Source: Oscillospiraceae bacterium Marseille-Q3528 (GTDB lineage Bacteria > Bacillota > Clostridia > Lachnospirales > Lachnospiraceae). From it: DNA of 64,000 bases. Below are positions 57,137 through 64,000 of this stretch, piece by piece. The first letter of the stretch is position 1. Each line of letters begins with the position of its first letter. Under the pieces are notes generated by a model, which was given only the letters and a program-made list of their open reading frames with translations, had not been told where the DNA came from and did no database searches. The DNA lies in the NCBI GenBank assembly GCA_018223385.1, contig JAGTTR010000021.1:1-64000 (forward strand), read 5' to 3'. The position numbers and the translations under genes are program-made.

Positions 57137-60100
57137 ATGAGACTGGTGAAAAATACGAAGAAAACAGACAAGAGAATGGCATATATCATGCGTGGCAGCA
57201 TGTCCGTGCTGACGGCGGTACTCATTGTTTTATTTTTTGGCATTATGTCCATGGTGGGCAAGATCCAGGGAACCGCCCGGGTGGTAAACTACGCCGGTCT
57301 GGTGCGGGGCTGCACCCAGCGGATCATCAAGCTGGAGGATGCCGGACAGCCTCAGGACGGCCTGATCGAAAGTGTCACTTCTTATATTCAGGGACTGCGC
57401 TATGGCAGCGAAGATCTGAATCTGGTGCGGCTGGATGATCGCGCTTTTCAGGAAAAAATGGAGGAGCTGGATGCCTATTTCCAGGAGCTGAAGGCGGAGA
57501 TCCTGCTGGTGCGGGAAAAGGGCTACGAGAGCACGCAGATCATTGAGAAAAGTGAGCATTTCTTCGGCGTCTGCGATGAGGCCACGGGCCTTGCGGAGGC
57601 GTACTCTCAGCGAAAAGCGTCCGCCCTGAGCACGCTGGAGAAAATCGTGGTGGCGGATATCATCGGCCTGGTGCTTCTGCTGGCTTTTGAGCTGGTGAAG
57701 GCGTTGCGGTATGCGGCTCAGAACCGGATTTTGCAGAGCAAGGTTTATCTGGACGAAGCCACCGGACTGCCGAATAAAAATAAATGTGAAGAAGTTCTGG
57801 AGCAGCCGGTGCCCGGCGCGGACGGACCGGGTCTGGCGGTGTGCTCTTTTGACCTGAACAATCTGCGGACGATCAACAACAACTGCGGCCATGAAAAGGG
57901 AGACGAGTACATCCGTGCCTTTGCGCAGCTGCTGCGAAAAGTGGTGCCGGAGTCCTGCTTTGTGGGCCGCAATGGCGGCGATGAGTTTCTGGCGGTGCTG
58001 CGGGGCATGAACCATGTGGGCGTGCGGGAATGCCTGCGGGAGCTGCGGCATCAGGCGGATCTGTATTCCGTGGAGCACCCGGATCTGCCCATCAGCTATG
58101 CCAGCGGGTATGCCCTGTCCGGTGACCATGAGGGCAGCGATATGCGGGAGCTGTTCCGGTTTGCCGACAAAAATATGTACGTGGACAAGAACCGGGCGAA
58201 GATGGAGGAGGCTGCCAGACAGCAGCATTTTGATTCCCGTCTGCTGGAAGAGCTGCGCAGGCAGAGCTTTCATTTTTCGGACTGTATTTACTGCGACGCC
58301 CTGCTGGATCAGTACCGGGTACTGCGGGCAAGCTCGGATTTCTTTCTGGCGGAGGACGGCAGCTATTCCGGCGCGGTGGAGCAGATCGCCCAGGAGCTTG
58401 CCACCACGGACAACTGGCAGAGCCTGTGGAAAAAGCTGCAGCTGTCTTTTCTGAAGGAACATCTGCGGAAAGATGCGCGCAGGCTGGACATCCCGTTTGT
58501 GTATGAGGATGGAGCGTGCACCCATCAGGGGCGGCTGACGGTGTTGTTCCACGATGCCACCGCAGACGGGCGGCTTCATCATTTTGTCCTCGGCATGGAA
58601 GAGTATCATGAAAACGCAGGCGGCCGTGTGGATGAAAAACAGCAGCTGATCCGCTATTATGACCAGTTGAAGCAGTCGGTACTGGAAAACAGCAACTACG
58701 TGGATGCACTGATGGATTCGGCGGAGGCGGTGTATTCGGTGGATCTGACCAATGACCGTCTGGAAAATGTATTTTATCATGTGGCGGTCAGGTCTTTTGA
58801 TCTGCAGGTGGCGACGCCCTGTTCCTATGATGCCTATTGCCGGGAGCGCAGCGCGTTTGTGACGGAGGAGACGCTGGAAAATTACCGGATCACGGATTCG
58901 GCTTACAAGCTGCTGGAACGGTTTGACGGCGGGGACAAGCAGGTGACGGTGGAGTATCAGGAAAAAGCGGACAGCGGCGAACTGCTCTGGCTGCAGAAGA
59001 CGGTACTCATGTCCCGTAATGTTTTTTATCATCAGGAAACGAAACAGGAGAGAGAGGTCATCCGGGCGATCATTCTGTTCAAAAATATTTCGGCCTTTCA
59101 TGAAAAGGAAGAACGGGAAAAGGAGCGGCTGCAGGAGGCTTATGCGTCGGTGGATTCGGCCAGCAGGGCAAAGACGGAGTTCCTGCACCGGCTCAGCCAC
59201 GATGTGCGCACGCCCATCAACGGCATTCTGGGCATGCTGGAGATCATCCGCAAAAACCGGGAGGACGGGCAGAAGGTGGACGAATGCCTGGACAAGATGC
59301 GGGTATCTGCCAGCCATCTGCTGGATCTGGTCAATGACGTGCTGGATATGAGCAAGATCGAAGCCGGACAGGGGCAGGCCGGGCAGGAAGCCTTTTCCCT
59401 GCCGCAGCTGATGGATGAGGTGGCAGCGCTGATGAGCGCCCAGCTGACCCAGACGGGGCTGACCCACCGGCGGCATCGGGAGGACATGCACCACACGGCT
59501 TTGCTGGGCAGTCCGGTGCTGCTGCGGCAGATCATGGTCAATCTGTTCAGTAATGCGGTGAAATATAACCGGCCGGGCGGCTGCGTGGACACCAGTGCCC
59601 GGGAGATTTTCTCGGACGGCACGACGGTATTTTATGAATTCCAGATTACAGATACGGGCATCGGCATGAGCGAAAGCTTTGTGAAAGAGCAGCTGTTCCA
59701 GCCCTTTACCCAGGAGAAAACCGATGGCGGCAAAGTGCCGTATCAGGGCAGCGGCCTTGGCATGTCCATTGTGAAGGGGCTGCTGGAACAGATGCAGGGC
59801 TCCATGCAGGTACACAGTGCGCTGGGCGTGGGAACGACCTTTACCTTCCAGATCCCGTTTTTGATTGACAAGGAGGCAGAACCTCAGACGGATGAAAGTG
59901 GGGAAACGGCCGGAAAGGAACTGTCTGGTATCCGGGTTCTTCTGGTGGAGGATAACGAGATTAATATGGAGATCGCCCAGTTTTACCTGACGGATCACGG
60001 CGCCCAGGTGGCGAAAGCGACCAACGGGCAGGAGGCTGTGGCGCTGTTGGCGGCGTCTGTGCCGGATACCTACGATGTGGTGCTCATGGATCTGCAGATG

Positions 60101-60319
60101 CCGGTGATGGGCGGCCTGGAAGCGTCCCGCCGGATCCGGGAACTGGAGTCCGCCGATGCGAAGACATTGCCTATTCTGGCAATGACTGCCCAGGGAAGCG
60201 AAGGCACCGCGCAGCAGTGTAAGGATGCGGGAATGTGCGGGTACATTCTCAAACCGATAGAGCCCCATGATCTGATCGGACAAATTTTACGGCATCGGAA
60301 AACCATCGTTTTCCGTTAA
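57137..60319 (+). CDS. Hybrid sensor: GGDEF, histidine kinase and receiver in one membrane protein
   Basis: A 1060-residue membrane protein. Membrane segments at about 21-42 and 170-190 enclose an extracytoplasmic four-helix sensor. Then comes a GGDEF domain with intact motif NGGDEF (280-284) and FDLNNLRTINNNCGH, a PAS-like region (about 510-660), HisKA with phospho-accepting His 688 in LSHDVRTPINGILGML, an HATPase (NLFSNAVKYN, DTGIGMS, GSGLGMSIVKG) and a receiver with Asp 985 in MDLQMPVMGGL. It may both make cyclic-di-GMP and run a phosphorelay. Start ATG 57137 follows AAAAGG; TTG 57122 is possible. No output regulator is adjacent. Confidence 0.88.
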   Translation: MRLVKNTKKTDKRMAYIMRGSMSVLTAVLIVLFFGIMSMVGKIQGTARVVNYAGLVRGCTQRIIKLEDAGQPQDGLIESVTSYIQGLRYGSEDLNLVRLDDRAFQEKMEELDAYFQELKAEILLVREKGYESTQIIEKSEHFFGVCDEATGLAEAYSQRKASALSTLEKIVVADIIGLVLLLAFELVKALRYAAQNRILQSKVYLDEATGLPNKNKCEEVLEQPVPGADGPGLAVCSFDLNNLRTINNNCGHEKGDEYIRAFAQLLRKVVPESCFVGRNGGDEFLAVLRGMNHVGVRECLRELRHQADLYSVEHPDLPISYASGYALSGDHEGSDMRELFRFADKNMYVDKNRAKMEEAARQQHFDSRLLEELRRQSFHFSDCIYCDALLDQYRVLRASSDFFLAEDGSYSGAVEQIAQELATTDNWQSLWKKLQLSFLKEHLRKDARRLDIPFVYEDGACTHQGRLTVLFHDATADGRLHHFVLGMEEYHENAGGRVDEKQQLIRYYDQLKQSVLENSNYVDALMDSAEAVYSVDLTNDRLENVFYHVAVRSFDLQVATPCSYDAYCRERSAFVTEETLENYRITDSAYKLLERFDGGDKQVTVEYQEKADSGELLWLQKTVLMSRNVFYHQETKQEREVIRAIILFKNISAFHEKEEREKERLQEAYASVDSASRAKTEFLHRLSHDVRTPINGILGMLEIIRKNREDGQKVDECLDKMRVSASHLLDLVNDVLDMSKIEAGQGQAGQEAFSLPQLMDEVAALMSAQLTQTGLTHRRHREDMHHTALLGSPVLLRQIMVNLFSNAVKYNRPGGCVDTSAREIFSDGTTVFYEFQITDTGIGMSESFVKEQLFQPFTQEKTDGGKVPYQGSGLGMSIVKGLLEQMQGSMQVHSALGVGTTFTFQIPFLIDKEAEPQTDESGETAGKELSGIRVLLVEDNEINMEIAQFYLTDHGAQVAKATNGQEAVALLAASVPDTYDVVLMDLQMPVMGGLEASRRIRELESADAKTLPILAMTAQGSEGTAQQCKDAGMCGYILKPIEPHDLIGQILRHRKTIVFR

Positions 60320-60320
60320 G

Positions 60321-60353
60321 AAAAAGCAGGTGATATCGCCTGTTTTTTCTTTT
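60321..60353 (+). terminator. Terminator after the hybrid kinase
   Basis: AAAAAGCAGG and CCTGTTTTTT pair around a short A/T loop, then CTTTT. Confidence 0.75.
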
Positions 60354-60384
60354 GTAAAAGGAATTAGATTTAACGCAAATCCAG

Positions 60385-60413
60385 TTGATTTTTTGAAAAA
60401 AAGTGTTTAGAAT
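60385..60413 (+). promoter_or_regulatory. Promoter of mgtE
   Basis: TTGATT (60385-60390), 17-base spacer, TAGAAT (60408-60413). The start near 60420 gives a leader of about 225 bases. Confidence 0.6.
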
Positions 60414-60440
60414 AATCACAGGAATTCTAAAATAAATTTT

Positions 60441-60556
60441 CAAAGGCAGGTGGACAGAATGGACAGTTGTGATGCTCACGGGCGAAGTAGAGGCATAGAA
60501 TGGGAAGCAAACGCACAAAAGGGGAATCACAGCCGGACATCTGTCCCTGCTTTTTT
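60441..60556 (+). ncRNA. Structured leader with terminator upstream of mgtE
   Basis: GCAGG-TGGACAG (60446-60457) pairs with CTGTCC-CTGC (60541-60550), followed directly by six Ts. Inside, TTGTGAT (60467-60473) pairs with ATCACA (about 60526-60531), enclosing about 50 purine-rich bases. Competing pairings exist: GGACA/TGTCC next to the T run and GTGA/TCAC. This is the layout of a terminator-controlled riboswitch. It does not look like the M-box, nor like a complete c-di-GMP-I aptamer. The rest of 60320-60644 holds only the promoter, the kinase terminator and the mgtE ribosome-binding site. Confidence 0.6.
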
Positions 60557-60644
60557 CTGATGCGCATTTCTTCCTATTCTATGATTCTATGAGAATCCCG
60601 GAAGGACCGTATTTTGCAGACGGATAGAATGGAGGGAAAACGGA

Positions 60645-62039
60645 ATGGAAAAGGGTGTACAGGATCACAAACAGGAGATCCTCAACATTATCAGAAGCAA
60701 CGTTTCACCGGCGGCCATGACGAGCCGCCTGGAAGATTTCCACGAAAACGACCTGGCGGACGTGCTGCCGGATCTGACCGTGCCGGAGCGGTGCAAGCTG
60801 TACCGGATCATGGATCTGGACATGCTGTCTGATATTTTTGAATACACAGATGAAGCGGGTGCGGCAGAGTATCTGCAGGAGATGGACATCAAGAAAGCGG
60901 CGGCGATCCTGTCCCGGATGGAGACGGATTTCCTGGTGGATGTGCTGCAGAAGATCGACAAAGGCAGACGCAAGCTGCTGATCGAGCTGATGGACGATGA
61001 CGTGCGGCATGACATTGAGGTGATCGCGTCTTTTGATGAGGATGAGATCGGCAGCCGTATGACGACCAACTGTATCATCATCCGGGAAAATCTCACCGTC
61101 AAGCAGGCTATGAGCAGCCTCATCGGACAGGCGGCCAAGAATGACAATATTTCCACGCTGTTTGTGGTGACAGAGGGACAGAAGTTTTACGGTGCCATTG
61201 ATCTGAAAGATCTGATCATTGCCCGGCAGGATCATTCCCTGGAGGAGCTGATCGTGACTTCCTATCCTTATGTATATGCGGAGCAGGAGATCGATGACTG
61301 TATCGAAGATCTGAAGGACTATTCCGAGGACTCCATTCCCGTGCTGGACAACGACAACCGGCTGCTGGGCGTCATCACCTCCGCCAGCATCATCGATCTG
61401 GTGGACGATGCTATGGGCGAGGACTACGCCATGCTGGCAGGTCTTACCGCGGAGGAGGATCTGAAAGAGCCCCTGCGGGAGAGCATGAAAAAACGTCTTC
61501 CCTGGCTGATCGTGCTGCTGGGACTGGGCATGGTAGTGTCCTCTGTGGTGGGCATGTTTGAGCATGTGGTGACGGAGCTGCCCATTATCATGTGCTTCCA
61601 GTCGCTGATCCTGGATATGGCCGGAAACGTGGGTACCCAGTCGCTGGCTGTGACCATCCGGGTGCTGATGGACGAGTCCCTTACCGGCAAGCAGAAGGCG
61701 GAGCTGGTCGTCAAGGAAATGAAGATCGGTTTCTGCAATGGCGGTCTGCTGGGACTGTTGTCCTTTGTATGTATCGGCTTATATATTTATCTGTTTAAAG
61801 GAAAATCGCTGCTGTTCGCTTATGCGGTGTCCGGCTGCATCGGCGCGGCTCTGCTGCTGGCCATGGTCATTTCCAGCGCCGTGGGTACGTGTATCCCGCT
61901 GTTTTTCAAGAAAGTGAACATTGACCCGGCGGTGGCTTCCGGCCCGCTGATCACCACGGTGAACGACCTGGTGGCAGTTGTCGCGTACTATGGGCTGAGC
62001 TGGATATTCCTCATTCAGATGTTACAGCTGGTGGGATAG
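60645..62039 (+). CDS. mgtE: Magnesium transporter MgtE
   Basis: A 464-residue magnesium channel. An acidic N domain (residues 1-130, DDDVRHDIEVIASFDEDEIGSRMT at its end) and two CBS domains (135-255) form the cytoplasmic magnesium sensor. Five membrane helices follow, with the pore/selectivity region QSLILDMAGNVGTQSLAVTIR and PAVASGPLITTVNDLVAVVAYYG. AGGG precedes the ATG. The structured leader upstream suggests metal- or ligand-dependent control. The 3' end overlaps the convergent nitroreductase gene by 29 bases. Confidence 0.95.
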   Translation: MEKGVQDHKQEILNIIRSNVSPAAMTSRLEDFHENDLADVLPDLTVPERCKLYRIMDLDMLSDIFEYTDEAGAAEYLQEMDIKKAAAILSRMETDFLVDVLQKIDKGRRKLLIELMDDDVRHDIEVIASFDEDEIGSRMTTNCIIIRENLTVKQAMSSLIGQAAKNDNISTLFVVTEGQKFYGAIDLKDLIIARQDHSLEELIVTSYPYVYAEQEIDDCIEDLKDYSEDSIPVLDNDNRLLGVITSASIIDLVDDAMGEDYAMLAGLTAEEDLKEPLRESMKKRLPWLIVLLGLGMVVSSVVGMFEHVVTELPIIMCFQSLILDMAGNVGTQSLAVTIRVLMDESLTGKQKAELVVKEMKIGFCNGGLLGLLSFVCIGLYIYLFKGKSLLFAYAVSGCIGAALLLAMVISSAVGTCIPLFFKKVNIDPAVASGPLITTVNDLVAVVAYYGLSWIFLIQMLQLVG

Positions 62040-62853
62040 AGTCAATATACGTCTTCACCAGATCCATGTGCAGAACGTATTCTTTCTTCAGTGCGGCCAG
62101 CTTCTGGTAGTGGGGCGTGGCGCCGTGGATCTTCTGCGCTTCGGTATCGGTCCATTCCTCAATGAGGCACATGGCGTCGGCGTCATCCTCGGGGCAGAAA
62201 TAGTCGTAGCGCAGATTGCCGGGCTCTTTCCGGGAGCATGGCGCTGCTTCGATCTCCTCAAACTTTTTCAGAAATTCCTCCCGGGTGCCGGGTTTCAGCG
62301 TGTAGCGGACGTTCACCAGCAGATGGGCGTCCATGGCCTCCTCATGCACTTTTTCTGTTTTCAGTTCTTCCAGGCTGTGGGGCGCCGGAGTGGCTGCCGG
62401 CATGCCGAGAGAGAGGATGGCTTCCAGACGGAGACGCTGGGGAAAATGCAGCAGCTCCCGCAGGTATTCCTCGGAGCAGCTGCCGTCAGCGGCCTCCCGG
62501 TTTCGGCCCTGGATCCAGCAGCTGCCGATGCCCAGGCTGCTGGCCATGAGATGCATGCTTGCCATGACGATGGAGCAGTCCTCTGTCCATACGTCTGTGA
62601 CGGTCTCATCGCCCAGAACGACAATGGCTGCCGCTGCGCCGGTGAGCATGTTGGCTGCGCCGGTGCGGGCTGCGGCCATCTTTTCCAGTGTCTCTTTATT
62701 TTTCACAACGATCAGTTCCCAGGGACGGCGGTTGCAGCTGGACGGGGAAAGAAGACCCGCCTGTACGATCTTTGTCATTGCGTCTTCCGGGATCGGGGCG
62801 CCGGTATACTGTCTGATACTGCGCCGGTTCTGCATGATTTCCAGTAATTCCAT
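62011..62853 (-). CDS. Nitroreductase fused to an antibiotic-biosynthesis-monooxygenase (ABM) domain
   Basis: A 280-residue fusion. Residues 1-165 are a nitroreductase (IMQNRRSIRQYTGAPIPED, LLSPSSCNRRPWELIVVKN, ASMHLMASSLGIGSCWIQGR, LRLEAILSLGMPA) expected to bind FMN. Residues about 185-275 are an ABM domain (LLVNVRYTLKPGTREEFLKKFEE, CLIEEWTDTEAQKIHGATPHYQKL), a small ferredoxin-like fold used for quinone or aldehyde chemistry. The start at ATG 62853 has GAAAGGAAG upstream on the minus strand. A TATAAT lies at 62887-62882 without a clear -35. The two domains may act in sequence on a quinone or aromatic substrate. Confidence 0.85.
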   Translation of the reverse strand: MELLEIMQNRRSIRQYTGAPIPEDAMTKIVQAGLLSPSSCNRRPWELIVVKNKETLEKMAAARTGAANMLTGAAAAIVVLGDETVTDVWTEDCSIVMASMHLMASSLGIGSCWIQGRNREAADGSCSEEYLRELLHFPQRLRLEAILSLGMPAATPAPHSLEELKTEKVHEEAMDAHLLVNVRYTLKPGTREEFLKKFEEIEAAPCSRKEPGNLRYDYFCPEDDADAMCLIEEWTDTEAQKIHGATPHYQKLAALKKEYVLHMDLVKTYIDSIPPAVTSE

Positions 62854-62943
62854 AAGTAATCGCTTCCTTTCTTTTGCACACATTATAACCCCGAATAATC
62901 AAAAAAGGAAATGGATTCTTAAGAATATTTAAGAATAAATTCT

Positions 62944-62972
62944 TTGACTTTCCCCAAAGCTTGTGGTGTACT
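62944..62972 (+). promoter_or_regulatory. Candidate promoter of the metallophosphatase gene
   Basis: TTGACT (62944-62949), 17-base spacer, TGTACT (62967-62972). The -10 is poor. Confidence 0.35.
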
Positions 62973-63025
62973 AGTGTTAAGGTTATGTAAAATTGAGAGA
63001 GAATTTCAAAGAGGAGGATGTATTT

Positions 63026-64000
63026 ATGAAAAAGAACAGTCACAAACGATGGTCATTTTTCCTGTGCCTGCTCATGGTGCTTTCCCTCACAGCTGTTGGA
63101 TGCGAGAAGAAATGTTCTGATGACGAGATATTTGTTCCTGACCAGGAGCAGACGGAGGGCGAAGGCGACGCTGCAGATACACAGGATACAGCAAATGCAG
63201 AAGAACCGGCTGCAGAACCGGAAACACAGACCCCGGCCAGCGTGCCGGAGGCGTCCGGGTATACGGCACCGGAGGCAGATACCAATGTAAGCTATGTGGT
63301 GCTGGGCGTGGGCAGCGATCAGTCTCAGGTGGTGCTGACCTGGTACGGTCTCAGCGGCAATGCGGGCAAGGCTGTGGTAGCCAAGGCTTCTGAGATGAGC
63401 GGCAACACATTCCCAGTAACGGCCCTTCTGGCAGATTCCACGATATATTCTGCTAATTACAACGGCTATAACGTGAACACAGCAACGGTGACCGGGCTGG
63501 AGCCGGATACCACCTATCAGTATATGGTAGGAAATGAAGAAGGATGGTCCGCTATGCACAGTTTCCATACGGCCAAGTCCGGGGAGACGAACATCCTTGT
63601 GACCGGAGATATCCAGTTGGGTACCGGTGATGATGATGCGGCCAGTATCGAGAACTGGAAGCGGATTTCCCGGGAGACGAAGGAAAAGTTTCCGGAATAC
63701 AATCTGCATCTGAACATGGGCGATGTGACGACGATGCCCTTTGAGGATCATTACATCAATGTGCTGACTTCCCCTATGTTTACCGACTATCCTACGGCGG
63801 TCGTGCTGGGCAATCATGACTATGCCAATCTGTACCAGATGCATTTTTCCAGACCGAACCAGAGTGATTTCGGCGCCCGGAATGAACTGCAGAATGGCAA
63901 CTTCTGGTTCCGGTACGGAGATACCCTGTTCATGGAACTGAACTTTATGATCGAGTCCGATGACATTCTCATTGAGCATGGTTACTTTATCAAGCAGGCG
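63026..64000 (+). CDS. Lipoprotein metallophosphoesterase (purple-acid-phosphatase-like), cut by the window end
   Basis: The frame opens at ATG 63026 (GAGGAGG upstream) and is still open at 64000, giving the first 325 residues. A lipoprotein signal ends SLTAVGC with lipidated Cys 26; an acidic Glu/Asp/Ala/Pro linker runs to about residue 85. A fibronectin-III-like, purple-acid-phosphatase N domain follows (SQVVLTWYG, VTGLEPDTTYQYMVGNEEGWS). Then the calcineurin-type core begins with VTGDIQLG, HLNMGDVTT and VVLGNHDY, which supply metal ligands. It should be anchored outside the cell and hydrolyse a phosphoester. The C-terminal half is outside the window. Confidence 0.85.
   Translation, partial: MKKNSHKRWSFFLCLLMVLSLTAVGCEKKCSDDEIFVPDQEQTEGEGDAADTQDTANAEEPAAEPETQTPASVPEASGYTAPEADTNVSYVVLGVGSDQSQVVLTWYGLSGNAGKAVVAKASEMSGNTFPVTALLADSTIYSANYNGYNVNTATVTGLEPDTTYQYMVGNEEGWSAMHSFHTAKSGETNILVTGDIQLGTGDDDAASIENWKRISRETKEKFPEYNLHLNMGDVTTMPFEDHYINVLTSPMFTDYPTAVVLGNHDYANLYQMHFSRPNQSDFGARNELQNGNFWFRYGDTLFMELNFMIESDDILIEHGYFIKQA

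Noticed and set aside
57230..60283. 1017-residue open frame on the minus strand
   Set aside because: It is the shadow of the hybrid kinase gene. The + strand frame has complete GGDEF, HisKA, HATPase and receiver motifs, while the minus product has no recognisable domain and is rich in His, Gln and Leu.
60441..60556. M-box magnesium riboswitch before mgtE
   Set aside because: The conserved M-box sequence blocks are not visible. A regulatory RNA is likely but of another or unknown class.
1..64000. CRISPR arrays, tRNA or rRNA genes, intact insertion sequences, prophage
   Set aside because: No evenly spaced direct repeats, no tRNA cloverleaf with CCA-type end, no rRNA stretch and no transposase or phage gene was found on either strand.

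Overview
The window looks like the chromosome of a spore-forming, gut-type member of the Clostridia, most probably Lachnospiraceae. Four observations support this: strong AGGAGG ribosome-binding sites, lipoprotein solute-binding proteins with low-complexity D/E/S/T/A linkers, a CspB-like germination protease, and many ABC uptake systems with small catabolic operons. I see no rRNA, tRNA, CRISPR array, phage or intact insertion sequence. Base composition is roughly balanced, with visibly A/T-richer control regions in the sugar section (about 27.7-47 kb).

Region 1 (0-11.6 kb): a DeoR regulator with a highly structured leader; a LivHMGF-type ABC transporter without its own binding protein, behind a promoter and terminator leader; a divergent polar-amino-acid ABC transporter; and an operon with a FrlB-like SIS deglycase, two FrlD-like PfkB kinases, a COG2159-type amidohydrolase and a YjbQ protein. 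The SIS and kinase genes suggest use of glycated (Amadori) amino compounds.

Region 2 (11.6-22.2 kb): a second complete Liv transporter (binding protein plus HMGF), followed by a cyclic-ureide hydrolase, a cytoplasmic CapA-like metallophosphatase, an M20 N-carbamoyl-amino-acid hydrolase and a dihydroorotase. Together these suggest uptake and catabolism of a cyclic ureide. An orotate/dihydroorotate to carbamoyl-aspartate to aspartate route is the best-fitting hypothesis.

Region 3 (22.2-27.7 kb): single genes: a YjjG-like HAD nucleotidase, an unrecognised protein, a CdaR/PucR-like regulator, an AGCS sodium:alanine symporter and a FliB-like methylase.

Region 4 (27.7-52.1 kb): a large sugar/polyol island with two RbsABC-type transporters, three zinc alcohol dehydrogenases, two near-duplicate SDRs, an aldo-keto reductase, SMP-30 and phosphotriesterase-family lactonase candidates, an allulose/tagatose 3-epimerase, a GldA-type dehydrogenase, an FGGY kinase, a shikimate-dehydrogenase-like protein, a cupin phosphoglucose isomerase, a HAD phosphatase and a GntR/UTRA regulator. 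A repeated TGTAACTACA-type element lies at several of its promoters and may define a regulon.

Region 5 (52.1-64 kb): a CspB-like serine protease, a MoxR ATPase with a VWA partner, a GGDEF/histidine-kinase/receiver hybrid, MgtE behind an unassigned structured terminator leader, a nitroreductase-monooxygenase fusion, and the start of a lipoprotein metallophosphatase cut by the window end.
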